Below, piece by piece: positions 17,263 through 26,206 of a DNA stretch of 64,000 bases. The notes beneath the pieces are model-generated. The model was not told where the DNA came from, did no database searches, and saw nothing but the letters and a program-made list of their open reading frames with translations. Source of the DNA: Paractinoplanes lichenicola (GTDB taxonomy: Bacteria > Actinomycetota > Actinomycetes > Mycobacteriales > Micromonosporaceae); assembly GCF_016785085.1 (NCBI RefSeq), contig NZ_JAENHO010000002.1:620001-684000 (forward strand), in the 5' to 3' direction. Every line of letters begins with the position of its first letter. Within the stretch, counting starts at the first letter, position 1. The position numbers and the translations under genes are program-made.

Positions 17263-18185
17263 CCGGGTTGCTGACGTTCGGCGAGACGATGGGGCTGGTC
17301 GCCGCCGACGGCATCGGGCCCCTGGGGCACGCCAAGAGCTTCTCGTTCGGCATCGGCGGCGCCGAGAGTAACGTCGCGATGGGCGTGGCCCGGCTGGGCG
17401 GCGAGGCGACGTGGCTGGGCCGGGTCGGGCCCGACGCCACGGGCACGCTGATCGCGTCGAGGATAGCCGCGGCCGGCGTACGCACCCTGGCTGTCACCGA
17501 CGAGTCGTTCACCGGCCTGATGGTGCGGCACCGCCGCTCCGGCGAGTTCGCCCAGGTCGACTATCACCGGGCGGGCAGCGCGGGCTCGCGGCTCTCCCCG
17601 GCCGACGTGCCGGCGGCCGAGCTCCAGGGCGCTTCGATCGTGCACGTCACCGGCATCACGCCGGCGCTGAGCGAGACGGCCCGCGCGGCCGTGTTCCAGT
17701 CGATCGAGACGGCCCGCGCGGCCGGCGTCGCCGTGTCGGTCGACGTCAACTTCCGGGCCAAGCTGTGGAGCCGGTTCGACGCCGCGCCCGTGCTGCGTGA
17801 CCTGGTCTCGCGGGCCGACATCGTCTTCGCCTCGCCGGAGGAGGCGGCGCTGTTCGTCGACACCGGCGACGTGCCGGCCAACCTGGCCAAGCTGGGCCCG
17901 GCCGAGGTGATCGTGAAGGACGGCGGCCGGGGCTGCACGGCCCTGATCGAGGGTGCGCGGCTGAGCAAGCCCGCGCTGTCAGTCACGGTGGTCGACCCGG
18001 TCGGCGCCGGGGACGCGTTCGTGGCCGGTTATCTCGCCGACCGGCTGGCCGGGGCCGCCCCCGAGGAACGGCTGACCACGGCCATCGCCACCGGCGCCTT
18101 CGCGGTGACCGTGCCGGGCGACTGTGAGGGCGCCCCGACGCGCGCCGAGCTGGCCGCGCTGAGCGGGGACGACGTACGGCGTTAG
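17259..18185 (+). CDS. kdgK: 2-dehydro-3-deoxygluconokinase (PfkB family)
   Basis: The 308-residue PfkB sugar kinase has the N-terminal GGAESNVAMGVARLG substrate motif and the C-terminal signature VVDPVGAGDAFVAGYLADRL, with the catalytic Asp in GAGDAF. Together with the overlapping KDPG aldolase it would phosphorylate 2-keto-3-deoxygluconate and feed the aldolase, the lower Entner-Doudoroff/uronate path. Dehydratase and transporter genes are not adjacent. Other PfkB sugars cannot be excluded, but the aldolase context is strong. Confidence 0.9.
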   Translation: MTGLLTFGETMGLVAADGIGPLGHAKSFSFGIGGAESNVAMGVARLGGEATWLGRVGPDATGTLIASRIAAAGVRTLAVTDESFTGLMVRHRRSGEFAQVDYHRAGSAGSRLSPADVPAAELQGASIVHVTGITPALSETARAAVFQSIETARAAGVAVSVDVNFRAKLWSRFDAAPVLRDLVSRADIVFASPEEAALFVDTGDVPANLAKLGPAEVIVKDGGRGCTALIEGARLSKPALSVTVVDPVGAGDAFVAGYLADRLAGAAPEERLTTAIATGAFAVTVPGDCEGAPTRAELAALSGDDVRR

Positions 18186-18373
18186 AGCCGGGCCTGGCGC
18201 TTACGCTCGCGCTGCTCGCGGGTGTAGGCCTTGCGCCGCTCGAGGTCGCGCTTCCACTGCTCGCGGGCGCCCTCGTCGCATCCCTGCACGGCGCCCTTGG
18301 TCTGGGCCGGGCCGATCAGCGACCGGAACCACCAGTCGTCGAACGTCTCGTGGAACCACTGGCGAACCTTCAT
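18182..18373 (-). CDS. Small basic hypothetical protein, 63 aa
   Basis: The protein begins MKVRQWFHETFDDWWFRSLI and ends in a strongly basic helix (REQWKRDLERRKAYTREQ then ERKRQARL). GGAGAGGG lies upstream of ATG 18373. An amphipathic, Trp-rich N-terminus with a Lys/Arg tail suggests membrane- or nucleic-acid-associated behaviour, but no family is recognised. Its stop overlaps the convergent kinase gene by 4 nt. Confidence 0.65.
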   Translation of the reverse strand: MKVRQWFHETFDDWWFRSLIGPAQTKGAVQGCDEGAREQWKRDLERRKAYTREQRERKRQARL

Positions 18374-18449
18374 GTCAGCGCCCTCTCCGTTCGTTGCCGT
18401 GCCAATAATTTGTACCCCAACTATCGGCACGGCACCAAACGGATGTGAG

Positions 18450-20504
18450 CTAATCCCGCGCTTTGTCCCGGGCCACCCATACGAGTTCCACGAGACCACC
18501 GGCGTATTCCTGTGACTCGGCGTGCGCCTCGTCGAACGGCGGCTGGAACCCGACCCCCTCCCACTGCTGGGTCGCGTCGTTCCACCGGTCGTTGCCCACC
18601 TCGAAGTCCCAGGCGTCGACCCCCAGCTCGTAGTACAGCTGGTCGGCCGAGTTGCCCGCCGCCGAGTACAGCACGTCGGCCACCGGCCCGGTGTACGACG
18701 GCCACGTCACCGTCCCGCGCTCGGCCGAGATCGCGCCCACGATCCGCCGCGCGCTGTCGAGGAAGAACTTCGACTCGTCGATCGACGGCCGGGGCAGCGT
18801 GACCCGCCCGTCGGCCCGATAAGCCCCCGGCGGCCACATGAAGTATCCGCCGTAGCTGTGCACGTTCATCGCCAGCCCGATGTTCGGATGCGCCTTGGCC
18901 AGGGCGATCACGTTGCCGCTCTCGGCCTCGGACAGCTCGGCCGTGCCCGCGTACGTGCCCGAGAGGCAGTTGGCGCTGGCCCCGACATAGCCGTCGAAAT
19001 ACGACCCGACGGTGTAGTTGCGGTTGAGGTCGACGCCCCACGAGTCGCGGTTGCGCGGGTCGCGAGCCGTGCCCGTGCAGTGGTTGACGAGGTTCTTGCG
19101 CTGGAAGTTGTAGTCGTTGAAGGAGTAGTTCGCGCCGTCCGGGTTGACCGTCGGGACCACGAACACGTCCACGGCGTCGACCAGCTCCCGGGTGGCCGCG
19201 TCGGTCGCGTAGTTGGCCAGCAGCCGCTCGGCGAACTCCAGCGTCACCAGGGGCGTGGCCCACTCGCGGGCGTGCTCCTGCGAGTACGCCAGCACGCCCG
19301 GCTTCGACCCGTCGCGGACCTTGCCGATGCGCAGCGCCTGCACGGTCCACGGCGCGCGGGGGACCTCCGTGCCCTTGAGCCCGTCGTCAAGCCGTACGGG
19401 GCCCGCGACGGGCATCGGCACCCCGGCCGAGCCCTCCTCCACGAACGCCCGGAACTGTTGCGGATAACGCGCCGTGATGAAGGCGGCCACGTCGTCAGTC
19501 GTGCTGATCACCTTGCCGCCCGCATCGGTGGCCAGCCGAACGGTCAAGACCCGGTCCCGGTACGTCGCGGACAGCGGACGGTTGGGCAGGCCCGGGTCGA
19601 CCGTCCGCACCTGCACGCCGTTCATGGCCTGGGACCCGAACCGCACCGACTCCACGACCACGGCGGCCGCGGCCGGATTGCCCAGGTAGCCCACCGCCGT
19701 ACGGCGATAGCCTTGGGTCTTGTTGGGCAGGTTGATCACGTCGACCAGCGCCGGGTACTGCCGGGCCAGCCGCCTGATCCGCGCCTGCACGTCGACCGGC
19801 GTCATGTACGCGTCGACGAAGTCCTTCTGATAGCCGCTCGGCGGGGCCGGCGGGGTCGCCCCCGGCCAGGCCGCCGGCGTGACCGCGCGCGACGTCCCGC
19901 CCAGGCTGGAGGTGGCCGTGACCTGGACGGGCTTGGCCGGGACGGGCCGCGGCAGCGTGAAGTGATACTGGTATTCGCCCGAGTCCTCGAATCGGACGAG
20001 CGGGAACGACCCGGTCGCGCCGTCGGCCGTCCGCCAGGTGACCGTGATCTCGACGTCCGGGTCGGCGGTGGCGGTCGTGGCCACCTGGGTCTGCAGGAAC
20101 GTCTTGCCGCCGGTGGTCCACCAGTACGCCTGGAGGAACTGCAGCGTGTCGGCCTGGAGCGCCTGCCGCTGGGCCGCGACCCGGGGCGCCTGCGACGACC
20201 GCTGGATGACCTGCACCGGCACGGCCCCGCGGCCGGTCAGCGTGGCCAGCTGGGCCTGGTCGACGACGAGGTCGGCCAGCACCACGCCCTGCTGGGTGCG
20301 GGGCCGGGCGGCCAGGTCGGCGCCCTCGGCGACGAGCCGTTGCAGCGCGGCCTCGTCGGGCAGCCGGAAGCGGACGAGCGCGGCTTCCCCGGCGGCCAGG
20401 GTCAGCGCCGGTTCGTCCGGCGCGGCCTGGGCCGGCAGCGCGGCCGGCGTGATGGTTAACGCGAGAGCGGCGGCGACCGCCACCCATCGAGCTCGAGACG
20501 ACAT
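18450..20504 (-). CDS. Secreted zinc carboxypeptidase, peptidase M14
   Basis: The 684-residue protein starts at ATG 20504 with AGGGGG upstream and a Sec signal (about 1-28). After a roughly 200-residue propeptide-like N-terminus comes an M14 domain. Its zinc ligands are H411 and E414 (QEHAREW) and H549 (NVHSYGGY), with YYELGVDAWDFEVG supplying the catalytic Glu. The M14 fold appears to be split by about 110 extra residues (275-385) before HAREW, seen in other actinobacterial secreted members. It should remove C-terminal residues from peptides outside the cell. It is divergent from the small gene at 20589. Confidence 0.92.
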   Translation of the reverse strand: MSSRARWVAVAAALALTITPAALPAQAAPDEPALTLAAGEAALVRFRLPDEAALQRLVAEGADLAARPRTQQGVVLADLVVDQAQLATLTGRGAVPVQVIQRSSQAPRVAAQRQALQADTLQFLQAYWWTTGGKTFLQTQVATTATADPDVEITVTWRTADGATGSFPLVRFEDSGEYQYHFTLPRPVPAKPVQVTATSSLGGTSRAVTPAAWPGATPPAPPSGYQKDFVDAYMTPVDVQARIRRLARQYPALVDVINLPNKTQGYRRTAVGYLGNPAAAAVVVESVRFGSQAMNGVQVRTVDPGLPNRPLSATYRDRVLTVRLATDAGGKVISTTDDVAAFITARYPQQFRAFVEEGSAGVPMPVAGPVRLDDGLKGTEVPRAPWTVQALRIGKVRDGSKPGVLAYSQEHAREWATPLVTLEFAERLLANYATDAATRELVDAVDVFVVPTVNPDGANYSFNDYNFQRKNLVNHCTGTARDPRNRDSWGVDLNRNYTVGSYFDGYVGASANCLSGTYAGTAELSEAESGNVIALAKAHPNIGLAMNVHSYGGYFMWPPGAYRADGRVTLPRPSIDESKFFLDSARRIVGAISAERGTVTWPSYTGPVADVLYSAAGNSADQLYYELGVDAWDFEVGNDRWNDATQQWEGVGFQPPFDEAHAESQEYAGGLVELVWVARDKARD

Positions 20505-20588
20505 CGAACCCCCTGCTTCATTGAAGGATGTCGCTCCCCACCCCATCCGTCGCATAGGTGTTTGTCAATGAAGCTAGAGTTTCCCCTC

Positions 20589-20990
20589 ATGTCGGACCTG
20601 AGAGAGTTCCGCCGCGTGTGCCACGAGGGGGCCCGCCTGACCGGCGGCCGGGTGACCGAGTTCCGGGTCTCCGACCGGGTGACCCCGAACTTCCACCAGG
20701 GGATCGTCGACTACGGCGACCGGACCGTGGCCGTCGTCATCGCCCGGGACACCGGGGCCGTAGCCGTGGCCGAGCCGCGTAGCCTCGACGGGGACTGGGG
20801 CCCCCTGACGTTCGTCGACCTTCCCGATCTGATCGGGGCGCTGGCCTTCGCGGGGGAGTTCCGGGTGCTGACGCCGGAGGAGCTGGCCGCCCCGCTCGAT
20901 CCGGCGCGGTGGCCGGAGCTGAGCGCGTACGACATCAGGTCGTGGAAGCCGGAGTCGACGGGTGCGGCCCTGTTCAACTTCTGGGACTGA
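20589..20990 (+). CDS. Conserved hypothetical protein, 133 aa
   Basis: The protein (MSDLREFRRVCHEGARLTGG at the start) has alternating strands and no recognised domain. I prefer ATG 20589 over in-frame ATG 20568 because TAGAGT (20575-20580) looks like a -10 box placed 9 nt before it, as in other genes here. No Shine-Dalgarno is present. It is followed after 10 bp by another hypothetical gene, so the two may form an operon. Confidence 0.7.
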   Translation: MSDLREFRRVCHEGARLTGGRVTEFRVSDRVTPNFHQGIVDYGDRTVAVVIARDTGAVAVAEPRSLDGDWGPLTFVDLPDLIGALAFAGEFRVLTPEELAAPLDPARWPELSAYDIRSWKPESTGAALFNFWD

Positions 20991-21000
20991 GAGGGAAACG

Positions 21001-21462
21001 GTGACCACCGAGTTCGAGGGCGTGCGGGAGCACCTGAAGCCGGACGAGACCCTGCGCGCGGCCGTGTGGGCGAGCCGGGCCGACGGGCTGACGGCGGCCG
21101 GGCTGTCCAAGGCCGAGTTGTCGCCGTTCCGGTTCCGTCGGCCCGTGCCCAACCGGCCCGGCGACCGTCGCGGCGTGCACGGCATCCCGACCAGCCTCGC
21201 CGTCGGCCTCGACGAGCACATCCGCACGGTCAGCGACCCTCGCGTGCTGGCCCTGACCGATCAGCGGCTGCTGGTGCTGGCCAAGCAGAAGACCTGGTTC
21301 CGGCCCTCCACCCCGCTGCGCCTGCGCTGGGAGTGCCCCCGTACGGAGCTCAAGTCCTCGGCCGGCCAGGGCAACGGCCGCCTGCGGCTCGACTTCGCCG
21401 ACGGGTCCGCCGTCACCCTGATCACCCCGGCCGCCGGCCTGCGCTCATTCCTGCAGGGCTGA
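21001..21462 (+). CDS. Conserved hypothetical protein, 153 aa
   Basis: GTG 21001 follows GAGAGGGAAAC, a good ribosome site. The protein has a segment DPRVLALTDQRLLVLAKQ, the pattern of bacterial PH-like (bPH) domains that sense membranes or act as adaptors. The resemblance is local, so the fold is only suggested. It is probably co-transcribed with the preceding gene, and its 3' end overlaps the convergent sigma factor gene by 18 nt. Confidence 0.7.
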   Translation: MTTEFEGVREHLKPDETLRAAVWASRADGLTAAGLSKAELSPFRFRRPVPNRPGDRRGVHGIPTSLAVGLDEHIRTVSDPRVLALTDQRLLVLAKQKTWFRPSTPLRLRWECPRTELKSSAGQGNGRLRLDFADGSAVTLITPAAGLRSFLQG

Positions 21463-22650
21463 CAGCCGCGCGGCGAGGAAATCGCGCTCGGCCTGATTGT
21501 CGGTCAGGGCCAAGGCTTCCCCGTACGCGGTGATCGCCTCGGCGGCGCGGCCGAGCCGGCTCAGGAAGTCGGCCCGGGCCGCCGCCAGGTAGGGATAGGT
21601 GGCCAGGGCGGGCTCGGCGGTCAGCGGTTTCAGCTCGGCCAGTCCCGCCGCGGGGCCGTCGCGGAAGCCGATCGCCACCGCCCGGTTCAGCGCCACGACG
21701 GGGGAGCCGTCGGTCAGCCGGAGCAGCACGGCGTAGAGGCCGGCGATCTCGGACCAGTCGGTCTGCTCCCACGACGGGGCCTCGGCGTGCACGGCGGCGA
21801 TCGCGGCCTCGACCGAGTAGCGGGACGGCGGGTGACGGCGCAGCGAGTCGGTCAGCAGGGCCACACCCTCGGTGATGCGATCGCGATTCCAGAGCGTGCG
21901 GTCCTGCTCGGACAGCAGTAACAGACGGCCATCGGGCGCGACCCGGGCCGCCGAGCGGGCGTCGTTCACCAGCAGCAGGGCCAGCAGGGCGGTCACCGGC
22001 GCCGCGCGCGGCATCAGCAGGTGCAGCGTGCGGGCCAGCTCGAGCGCGCTGGCGGTCAGGTCGGCCCGGGTCAGCGACGGGCCGGTCGGGGCCGTGTGAC
22101 CGGTCGTGAACAGCAGGTGCACCACCTCGAGGACCGGTTCGAGCCGCTCGGCCAGGGCCTCCGGCGGCGGCACCCGATACGGGATCCGGGCCGTCGCGAT
22201 CTTCTTCTTGGCCCGGGTCAGGCGGGCCGCCATCGTCGCCTCCGAGATCAGGAAGGCCCGCGCCACCTCGGCCGTCGACAGGCCGCAGACGAGCCGGGCG
22301 GTCAGCGCCACCTGATGCTCGCGGGACAGCGCCGGGTGGCAGCAGGTGAAGACCAGCCGCAGCCGATCATCCCGATCCTGCTCGTCGGTCAGCAGCAAGG
22401 GGAGCCGCCGTTGGAGCGCCGCCTCCCGCCGCAGCAGGTCGATCGCGCGGTTCCGGGCCACCCGGGTCAGCCAGGCGCCGGGCCGGTCCGGGATCCCGTC
22501 CCGGCCCCACGTCTCCAAGGCCTGCGCGTACGCGTCCTGCGTGCACTCCTCGGCCAGGTCGAGATCGCGCGTGACCCGCACGGTCGTCGCGAGCACCTGG
22601 GCCCAGTCGCGGCGGTGGGCCTGGGCCAGGGCGTCCGCGACGGCGGTCAT
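21445..22650 (-). CDS. ECF sigma factor with long C-terminal domain (ECF42 type)
   Basis: The 401-residue protein has sigma region 2 (about 10-80, EECTQDAYAQALETWGRDGI and AWLTRVARNRAIDLLRR) and region 4 (about 110-160, LSTAEVARAFLISEATMAARL). A roughly 220-residue helical C-terminal domain follows. That architecture, and the overlapping DGPF gene just upstream, define the ECF42 group, which lacks an anti-sigma factor and is thought to be regulated through the extension. Its ATG overlaps the stop of the DGPF gene (ATGA). Target genes are not visible. Confidence 0.92.
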   Translation of the reverse strand: MTAVADALAQAHRRDWAQVLATTVRVTRDLDLAEECTQDAYAQALETWGRDGIPDRPGAWLTRVARNRAIDLLRREAALQRRLPLLLTDEQDRDDRLRLVFTCCHPALSREHQVALTARLVCGLSTAEVARAFLISEATMAARLTRAKKKIATARIPYRVPPPEALAERLEPVLEVVHLLFTTGHTAPTGPSLTRADLTASALELARTLHLLMPRAAPVTALLALLLVNDARSAARVAPDGRLLLLSEQDRTLWNRDRITEGVALLTDSLRRHPPSRYSVEAAIAAVHAEAPSWEQTDWSEIAGLYAVLLRLTDGSPVVALNRAVAIGFRDGPAAGLAELKPLTAEPALATYPYLAAARADFLSRLGRAAEAITAYGEALALTDNQAERDFLAARLSALQE

Positions 22651-22988
22651 CCGTGATCGACGACGGGCCGGATCTCGACCCCGCTGTGCCCGGCCCGCAC
22701 CTCGGGCAGCAGCTTGGCCAGGGCCAGCACCTCGTCCAGGTCGTCCGCCTCGAGCAGGTAGAACCCGCCCAGCGCCTCCTTGGTCTCGAGGAACGGCCCG
22801 TCCAGGGTGGCGGACCCGCGCAGCGTCGTCGCGTTCGGCGACGGCTCCAGCTCCTGCCCGCCGAGCACCCGGTCACCGGCCGCCCGGCGGAACTCCTCGT
22901 GCGCGGCGTCGTGCTCGCGCCGCTGCTCCGCGGTCAGCGCCTCCCACTGGGCCGAGTCGCCATAGATGAGCAGGGTGTACTTCGCCAT
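22647..22988 (-). CDS. YciI-related DGPF-domain protein
   Basis: The 113-residue protein carries the diagnostic DGPFLETKEALGGFYLLEA segment and a ferredoxin-like YciI fold (MAKYTLLIYGD at the start). GGAAGG precedes ATG 22988. It is the first gene of the pair with the ECF42 sigma factor, and the ATGA overlap shows coupling. Genetic work on ECF42 has linked such DGPF proteins to sigma function, though their biochemical role is unclear. Confidence 0.92.
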   Translation of the reverse strand: MAKYTLLIYGDSAQWEALTAEQRREHDAAHEEFRRAAGDRVLGGQELEPSPNATTLRGSATLDGPFLETKEALGGFYLLEADDLDEVLALAKLLPEVRAGHSGVEIRPVVDHG

Positions 22989-23057
22989 GATCAAAGCCTT
23001 CCGTCGTGGGTCGATCTCACCTCACCGACGAACGGCGCGGCCCGGGAATCGACAGTC

Positions 23058-23924
23058 TCAGGAAACCGCCGGCTCGATGGTCAGCGTGCCCGCGTCCGCG
23101 TCGAGCATCGCGGGCGTGCCGACCGGAATTGCCCCTTGACCGATCGGCAGACCACCCAGAATCGGTACGCCCAGTGGTGCCAGCCGGTCACGCAACACGT
23201 CGAGCACATTGCCCGGCCCGCACTCGGTGTAACGACCCACGGCCACCCCCCGTACGCCCTTGAGCCGCCCCGTGCGGATCAGCATGGTCAGCTGCCGATC
23301 GATCTGGCCCGGCCGCAGCCCGTACGCCTCCAGCAGCAGTATCGCCCCGTGCAGGCTGGGCAGCACCCACCCGGCGGCGGTGGCGATCTGCTCCTGGTCG
23401 CCCCCGAGCAGCACCCCGGACGCCCGCCCGCTCGTGGTCAGCTCGCCCGTGTGCGAGTCGGGCTCGGCCCGCACGACCACCGGCTCGGTGCCGAAGGCGG
23501 CCGCCACGAACGACTGACCGGGCTCGCCGTAGACGCCGGCCAGCCCGGCCCGCTCCCAGAACGCCAGGTGCAGGATGGTGCACTCGCGATAGCCGACCAG
23601 CAGCGTCGGCAGGTGGGCCGCGGTGGTGTAGTCCAGGTCGTCCGCGATGCGATGCGCCCACGGGTCGGCGCCGACCGCGATGATCGCCTTGACCGACAGG
23701 TCATGCAGGGCCCGGTCGATGTCCTGGACGCGATCCCCGTCGTCCAGGGCGTCCAGCACGTGCGTGCCCACCGAGACCTCGAGACCCTGGTTCTTGAGCC
23801 ACTGGGTCGTCCGCTCGACCTCCGCCTGCTCGGGCGCGCCCGTCGGCGCCACCACCCGCACGTGGTCGCCGGCCCGCAGCCGCGGCGGCCGGACGACATC
23901 GACATACTCGTATGCACTCTGCAC
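23058..23924 (-). CDS. Peptidase S66 (LD-carboxypeptidase/MccF) homologue with altered catalytic residues
   Basis: The 288-residue protein aligns in layout with S66 enzymes: HVRVVAPTGAPEQ at the N-terminus, a GY-x-x-x-x-ILHL motif (111-120), LLLEAYG (E199) and a C-terminal GLPIGQGAIPVG loop. In active members the nucleophile is Ser in G[FY]SD and the base is His in GH. Here these positions are R113 and Q263, while Glu is kept. It therefore may not hydrolyse tetrapeptides or microcin-like adducts by the usual mechanism. GATAAT ends 7 nt before GTG 23924, supporting that start. It is divergent from the isochorismatase gene. Confidence 0.82.
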   Translation of the reverse strand: MQSAYEYVDVVRPPRLRAGDHVRVVAPTGAPEQAEVERTTQWLKNQGLEVSVGTHVLDALDDGDRVQDIDRALHDLSVKAIIAVGADPWAHRIADDLDYTTAAHLPTLLVGYRECTILHLAFWERAGLAGVYGEPGQSFVAAAFGTEPVVVRAEPDSHTGELTTSGRASGVLLGGDQEQIATAAGWVLPSLHGAILLLEAYGLRPGQIDRQLTMLIRTGRLKGVRGVAVGRYTECGPGNVLDVLRDRLAPLGVPILGGLPIGQGAIPVGTPAMLDADAGTLTIEPAVS

Positions 23925-24039
23925 TCCGGCATTATCGCGTCGCTTTTGCCGCGCCGCCTCGGACGACCGACCGGATCGTTCCGCCTCGGGACGCGATGGT
24001 GCCTGTTCCGGCCTCGATGAAAGGCGAAGTCTTGACGGC

Positions 24040-24624
24040 ATGACTACCGCGCTCCTCGTCATCGACGTTCAGGAATCGTTCCGGCAGCGACCGCTCTGGT
24101 CGACCCTCGACAACCCCGCGCTGATCGCCAACGTGGCCCGCCTCGTCGACGCGGCGCGGACGGCCGGCGACCGGGTCGTCTGGGTGCTGCACGCCGAGCC
24201 CGGCACCGGCAACCTGTTCGACCCCGCCTCGGGGCACGTGCGGGTGGTCGACGAGCTCAAGCCGGCCCCGGACGAGCACGTCGTCGTCAAGACCTCGCAC
24301 AACGCCTTCAGCACGACGAATCTGCAGCAATACCTGACCTCGTACGGGGTCACCGCGGTCACGACGTGCGGGCTGCGCACCGAGCAGTGCGTCGAGACCA
24401 CCACCCGGGTCGCGTCCGATTTCGGCTACGAGGTCACGTTCGTCACCGATGCGACCGGCACGTTCCCGATCCCGCACTGGACGGCCCCGGCCGAGCAGAC
24501 CGTCGCGGATCTGCTGGCCGACCCGCGTACGCTGGCCGCCGCGGACGTGGTGTCCCGCACCGAATACGCGCTGGCCGGCCGGTTCGCCGCCGTGCGTACG
24601 GTGGACGACTATCTGGGAGAGTGA
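24040..24624 (+). CDS. Isochorismatase-family cysteine hydrolase
   Basis: The 194-residue protein has the family triad: D9 (LLVIDVQESF), a Lys in VVVKTSHNAF and the nucleophilic Cys in GLRTEQCVETT. Such enzymes hydrolyse isochorismate, nicotinamide or other amides; the exact substrate is not predictable. It is followed 7 bp later by an AraC/GlxA regulator, a common pairing in which the regulator controls the hydrolase. Confidence 0.9.
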   Translation: MTTALLVIDVQESFRQRPLWSTLDNPALIANVARLVDAARTAGDRVVWVLHAEPGTGNLFDPASGHVRVVDELKPAPDEHVVVKTSHNAFSTTNLQQYLTSYGVTAVTTCGLRTEQCVETTTRVASDFGYEVTFVTDATGTFPIPHWTAPAEQTVADLLADPRTLAAADVVSRTEYALAGRFAAVRTVDDYLGE

Positions 24625-24631
24625 CCGGATC

Positions 24632-25513
24632 GTGCGCCGGGTGGTGTTCGTCCTGACCCCGCGCCTGCACCTGCTCGACCTGGCCGGGCCGGCCCAGGTG
24701 TTCTCCACCGCGCCCGGCTATCGGCTCGACTACGTGGCCGAGACCGAGGCCGTGCCGTCCTGGCAGGGCGTGACACTGCAAGCCGCCGTCGAGTGGCCCG
24801 CGCTCACCGCCGACGACCTGGTGCTGGTGCCGGGCTGGCGGGACGGGTACGAGCCGGTCGGCCCGGCCCTGCTCGAGCGGATCGCGGCCCACCACGCGGC
24901 CGGGGGCACGGTCGCCAGCGTCTGCTCGGGCGCCGAGGCGCTGGCCCGGGCCGGGCTGCTCGACGGGCGGCGCTGCACCACCCACCACGACCTGCAGGAT
25001 CGGCTGGCCCGCGAATATCCGCGGGCCTCCGTCGTACGGGATGTGCTGTTCGTCAGTGACGGCCGGGTGGTGACGTCGGCCGGGATCGCCAGCGGCATCG
25101 ACCTCGCCCTGCACCTGGTGGCCCAGCGGCACGGCCCGGCGGTGGCGGCCCGGGTCGCGCGCGAGATGGTCGTCTACGCGCGCCGCAACGGCGACGAGCA
25201 ACAAGCGTCGGCCATGCTGCGCCACCGCGCGCATCTGAGCGACGTCGTGCATCGTGTGCAGGACAGGATCGACGCCCAGTTCACCAGGCCGCTGCCGCTG
25301 GGCGCCCTGGCCTCCGGCGCGGGCGTCAGCGAACGCACCCTGACCCGCCTCTTCGAGACCGCCACCGGCCGCACGCCGCTGCGCTATCAGCAGCAACTCC
25401 GTGTCGAACGCGCCGAATACCTGATCGGCCACGGCGCCACGGTCGAGTCGGCGGCCCGCGCGGTCGGCTTCAGCGACGCCCGCATGCTCCGCCGCCTGCG
25501 AGCCCGCGCCTAA
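24632..25513 (+). CDS. GlxA-type AraC family transcriptional regulator
   Basis: The 293-residue protein has an N-terminal DJ-1/PfpI-like domain (about 1-165, with VCSGAEALARAGLLDGR in the nucleophile-elbow position) and a C-terminal AraC domain with two helix-turn-helix units (about 205-290). The DJ-1 elbow keeps a Cys (SVCSGAE). It probably senses a metabolite linked to the upstream isochorismatase-like enzyme. GTG 24632 is 7 bp after the previous stop. Confidence 0.9.
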   Translation: MRRVVFVLTPRLHLLDLAGPAQVFSTAPGYRLDYVAETEAVPSWQGVTLQAAVEWPALTADDLVLVPGWRDGYEPVGPALLERIAAHHAAGGTVASVCSGAEALARAGLLDGRRCTTHHDLQDRLAREYPRASVVRDVLFVSDGRVVTSAGIASGIDLALHLVAQRHGPAVAARVAREMVVYARRNGDEQQASAMLRHRAHLSDVVHRVQDRIDAQFTRPLPLGALASGAGVSERTLTRLFETATGRTPLRYQQQLRVERAEYLIGHGATVESAARAVGFSDARMLRRLRARA

Positions 25514-25522
25514 GCTGCTCAT

Positions 25523-26206
25523 GTGTTGCGCGCCGTATTGCTCGATCTGGACGACACGCTCATCGATCACCACGGGGCGGTGCGGGCGGCGCTCGACCGC
25601 TGGCTGCCCGAGTTCGGTGTCGCGTCGACTTCGGACACTTACGCGCTCTGGGACGAGGTGCAGGAACGGCACATGGTGGCCTGGCGCGAGCGTCGCGTGA
25701 CGTTCGCCGAGCAACGACGACGCCGGCTGCGCGACTTCCTGCCGCAGATCCAAGTCCCGTACGAGGAAAGCGCGCTGGACGACATCTTCGAGGGCTACCT
25801 GCGGGCGTACGAGGCCTCTTGGCGCCGTTTCCCCGACGTGGACGATGCGCTGGTCGCACTCGCGGCCGCGGGCCTGGCCACCGCCGTGCTCACCAACGGC
25901 ACGGTCGCGCAACAACGCGCGAAACTCGTCAAGGCCGGGCTCGAAGGCCGGGTCGGCCCGCTGTTCACGGTTGAGGATCTGGGCGTGGCCAAGCCGTCGC
26001 CCGACGCGTTCCGGCTGGCCTGCGAGCGCCTCGGCCTCGAACCGGCCCGGGTCGTCAGCGTCGGCGACCGGCACGACCTCGACGTGCTGCCCGCCCGCGC
26101 GGCCGGCCTGCGCGCCATCCACCTCGACCGCCACGACGCCGGCCCGCACGACGAGCCCGACCGCCTGACCACGCTGGCCGGCCTGGCCCCGGCGCTGTCC
26201 CGCTAA
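25523..26206 (+). CDS. HAD superfamily hydrolase
   Basis: The 227-residue protein has the HAD nucleophile motif LLDLDDTLIDHHG (D9, D11), motif II in AVLTNGT, Lys in GVAKPSPDAF and motif IV in VVSVGDRHDLDVLPARAAG. It is a phosphatase of subfamily IA, such as a phosphoglycolate- or sugar-phosphatase-like enzyme. TAAGCT ends 7 nt before GTG 25523, consistent with leaderless expression. It is convergent with the next short gene. Confidence 0.92.
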   Translation: MLRAVLLDLDDTLIDHHGAVRAALDRWLPEFGVASTSDTYALWDEVQERHMVAWRERRVTFAEQRRRRLRDFLPQIQVPYEESALDDIFEGYLRAYEASWRRFPDVDDALVALAAAGLATAVLTNGTVAQQRAKLVKAGLEGRVGPLFTVEDLGVAKPSPDAFRLACERLGLEPARVVSVGDRHDLDVLPARAAGLRAIHLDRHDAGPHDEPDRLTTLAGLAPALSR

